Below, in pieces: positions 6,597-6,776 of a DNA stretch of 6,776 nucleotides; the first letter of the stretch is position 1, and every line of letters begins with the position of its first letter. Position numbers and translations under genes: made by a program. The DNA comes from Bacteroidales bacterium 45-6 (GTDB taxonomy: Bacteria > Bacteroidota > Bacteroidia > Bacteroidales > Dysgonomonadaceae): NCBI GenBank assembly GCA_001897035.1, contig MKRS01000552.1, forward strand, positions 1 through 6,776. The letters run 5' to 3'. The notes under the pieces were generated by a model. That model was given only the letters and a program-made list of their open reading frames with translations, made no database searches and was not told the origin of the DNA.

Positions 6597-6776
6597 CTAG
6601 TTTTTTATGTAGTCAACCGCTGTCTGTAGGTTTGGAAAATTTGAGAGGCTTTTTGCGTCGAAACACATCCAGAAAATGCCGTCAACACTTCCTCTACAAA
6701 AACCTAACTTTAGGCACAGTTCGCCAATTACTTGAAATGCGTCTTTCCCATGTACAATAAGACGATTTTCTTCTCC
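6597..6776 (-). CDS. C-terminal end of an unknown protein, cut by the window edge
   Basis: An open minus-strand frame enters from the right edge and runs 59 codons to a TAG at 6599-6597. It reads as genuine protein: ENRLIVHGKDAFQVIGELCL (3-22), then KLGFCRGSVDGIFWMCFD (23-40) and FPNLQTAVDYIKN (47-59). There are hydrophobic positions at regular spacing and a typical amphipathic final helix ending in a short polar tail. No start codon is inside the window, so total length is unknown. I do not recognise the family. Composition is less AT-rich than the 139-residue orphan. The gene lies just outside the right inverted repeat, its stop codon 38 bp from the repeat core, on the same strand as the other accessory genes. 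Confidence 0.7.
   Translation of the reverse strand, partial: GEENRLIVHGKDAFQVIGELCLKLGFCRGSVDGIFWMCFDAKSLSNFPNLQTAVDYIKN

Noticed and set aside
6527..6760. Plus-strand 77-codon frame across the right repeat
   Set aside because: It starts on a TTG inside the repeat, has a low-complexity basic composition, and is antisense to the more convincing C-terminal coding frame at 6597-6776.

Overview
The window looks like Bacteroidota DNA, most likely order Bacteroidales. The start and body of the YebC-family protein match the form typical of that group, and so does the 819-residue PheT. Starts are preceded by A-rich leaders with no clear Shine-Dalgarno sequence. Several gaps carry TAnnTTTG boxes, the -7 element of Bacteroidota promoters. 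The family within the order cannot be fixed from this sequence.

Left part (1-3760), core genome. A yebC gene runs off the left edge on the minus strand. Upstream of it on the same strand, 42 bp away, is complete pheT (phenylalanyl-tRNA synthetase beta chain); the pair is probably co-transcribed. A 344-bp divergent gap with candidate promoters for both directions separates pheT from a plus-strand PduO-type ATP:cob(I)alamin adenosyltransferase gene. That gene ends at a stem-loop with a T-tract, shared with a convergent minus-strand gene.

Right part (3818-6776), accessory DNA. It is visibly more AT-rich, especially beyond about 4740. All five genes lie on the minus strand and are mostly separated by gaps of 150 bp or more: a 234-residue lipoprotein of unknown function, a VOC/bleomycin-resistance-like protein, a 139-residue orphan, a putative lipoprotein whose signal peptide is out of frame with its body by one base at the lipobox, and the last 59 residues of a gene entering from the right edge.

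Two results stand out. First, a 33-base sequence occurs twice in inverted orientation (30 of 33 bases identical) at 4635-4667 and 6527-6559. The copies bracket exactly the VOC gene, the orphan and the frameshifted lipoprotein gene, like terminal repeats of a roughly 2-kb cassette that carries no transposase. Second, removing one A at 6356-6357 restores a perfect L-A-G-C lipobox and a 190-residue lipoprotein. No CRISPR array, tRNA, rRNA or recognisable transposase or integrase is present.
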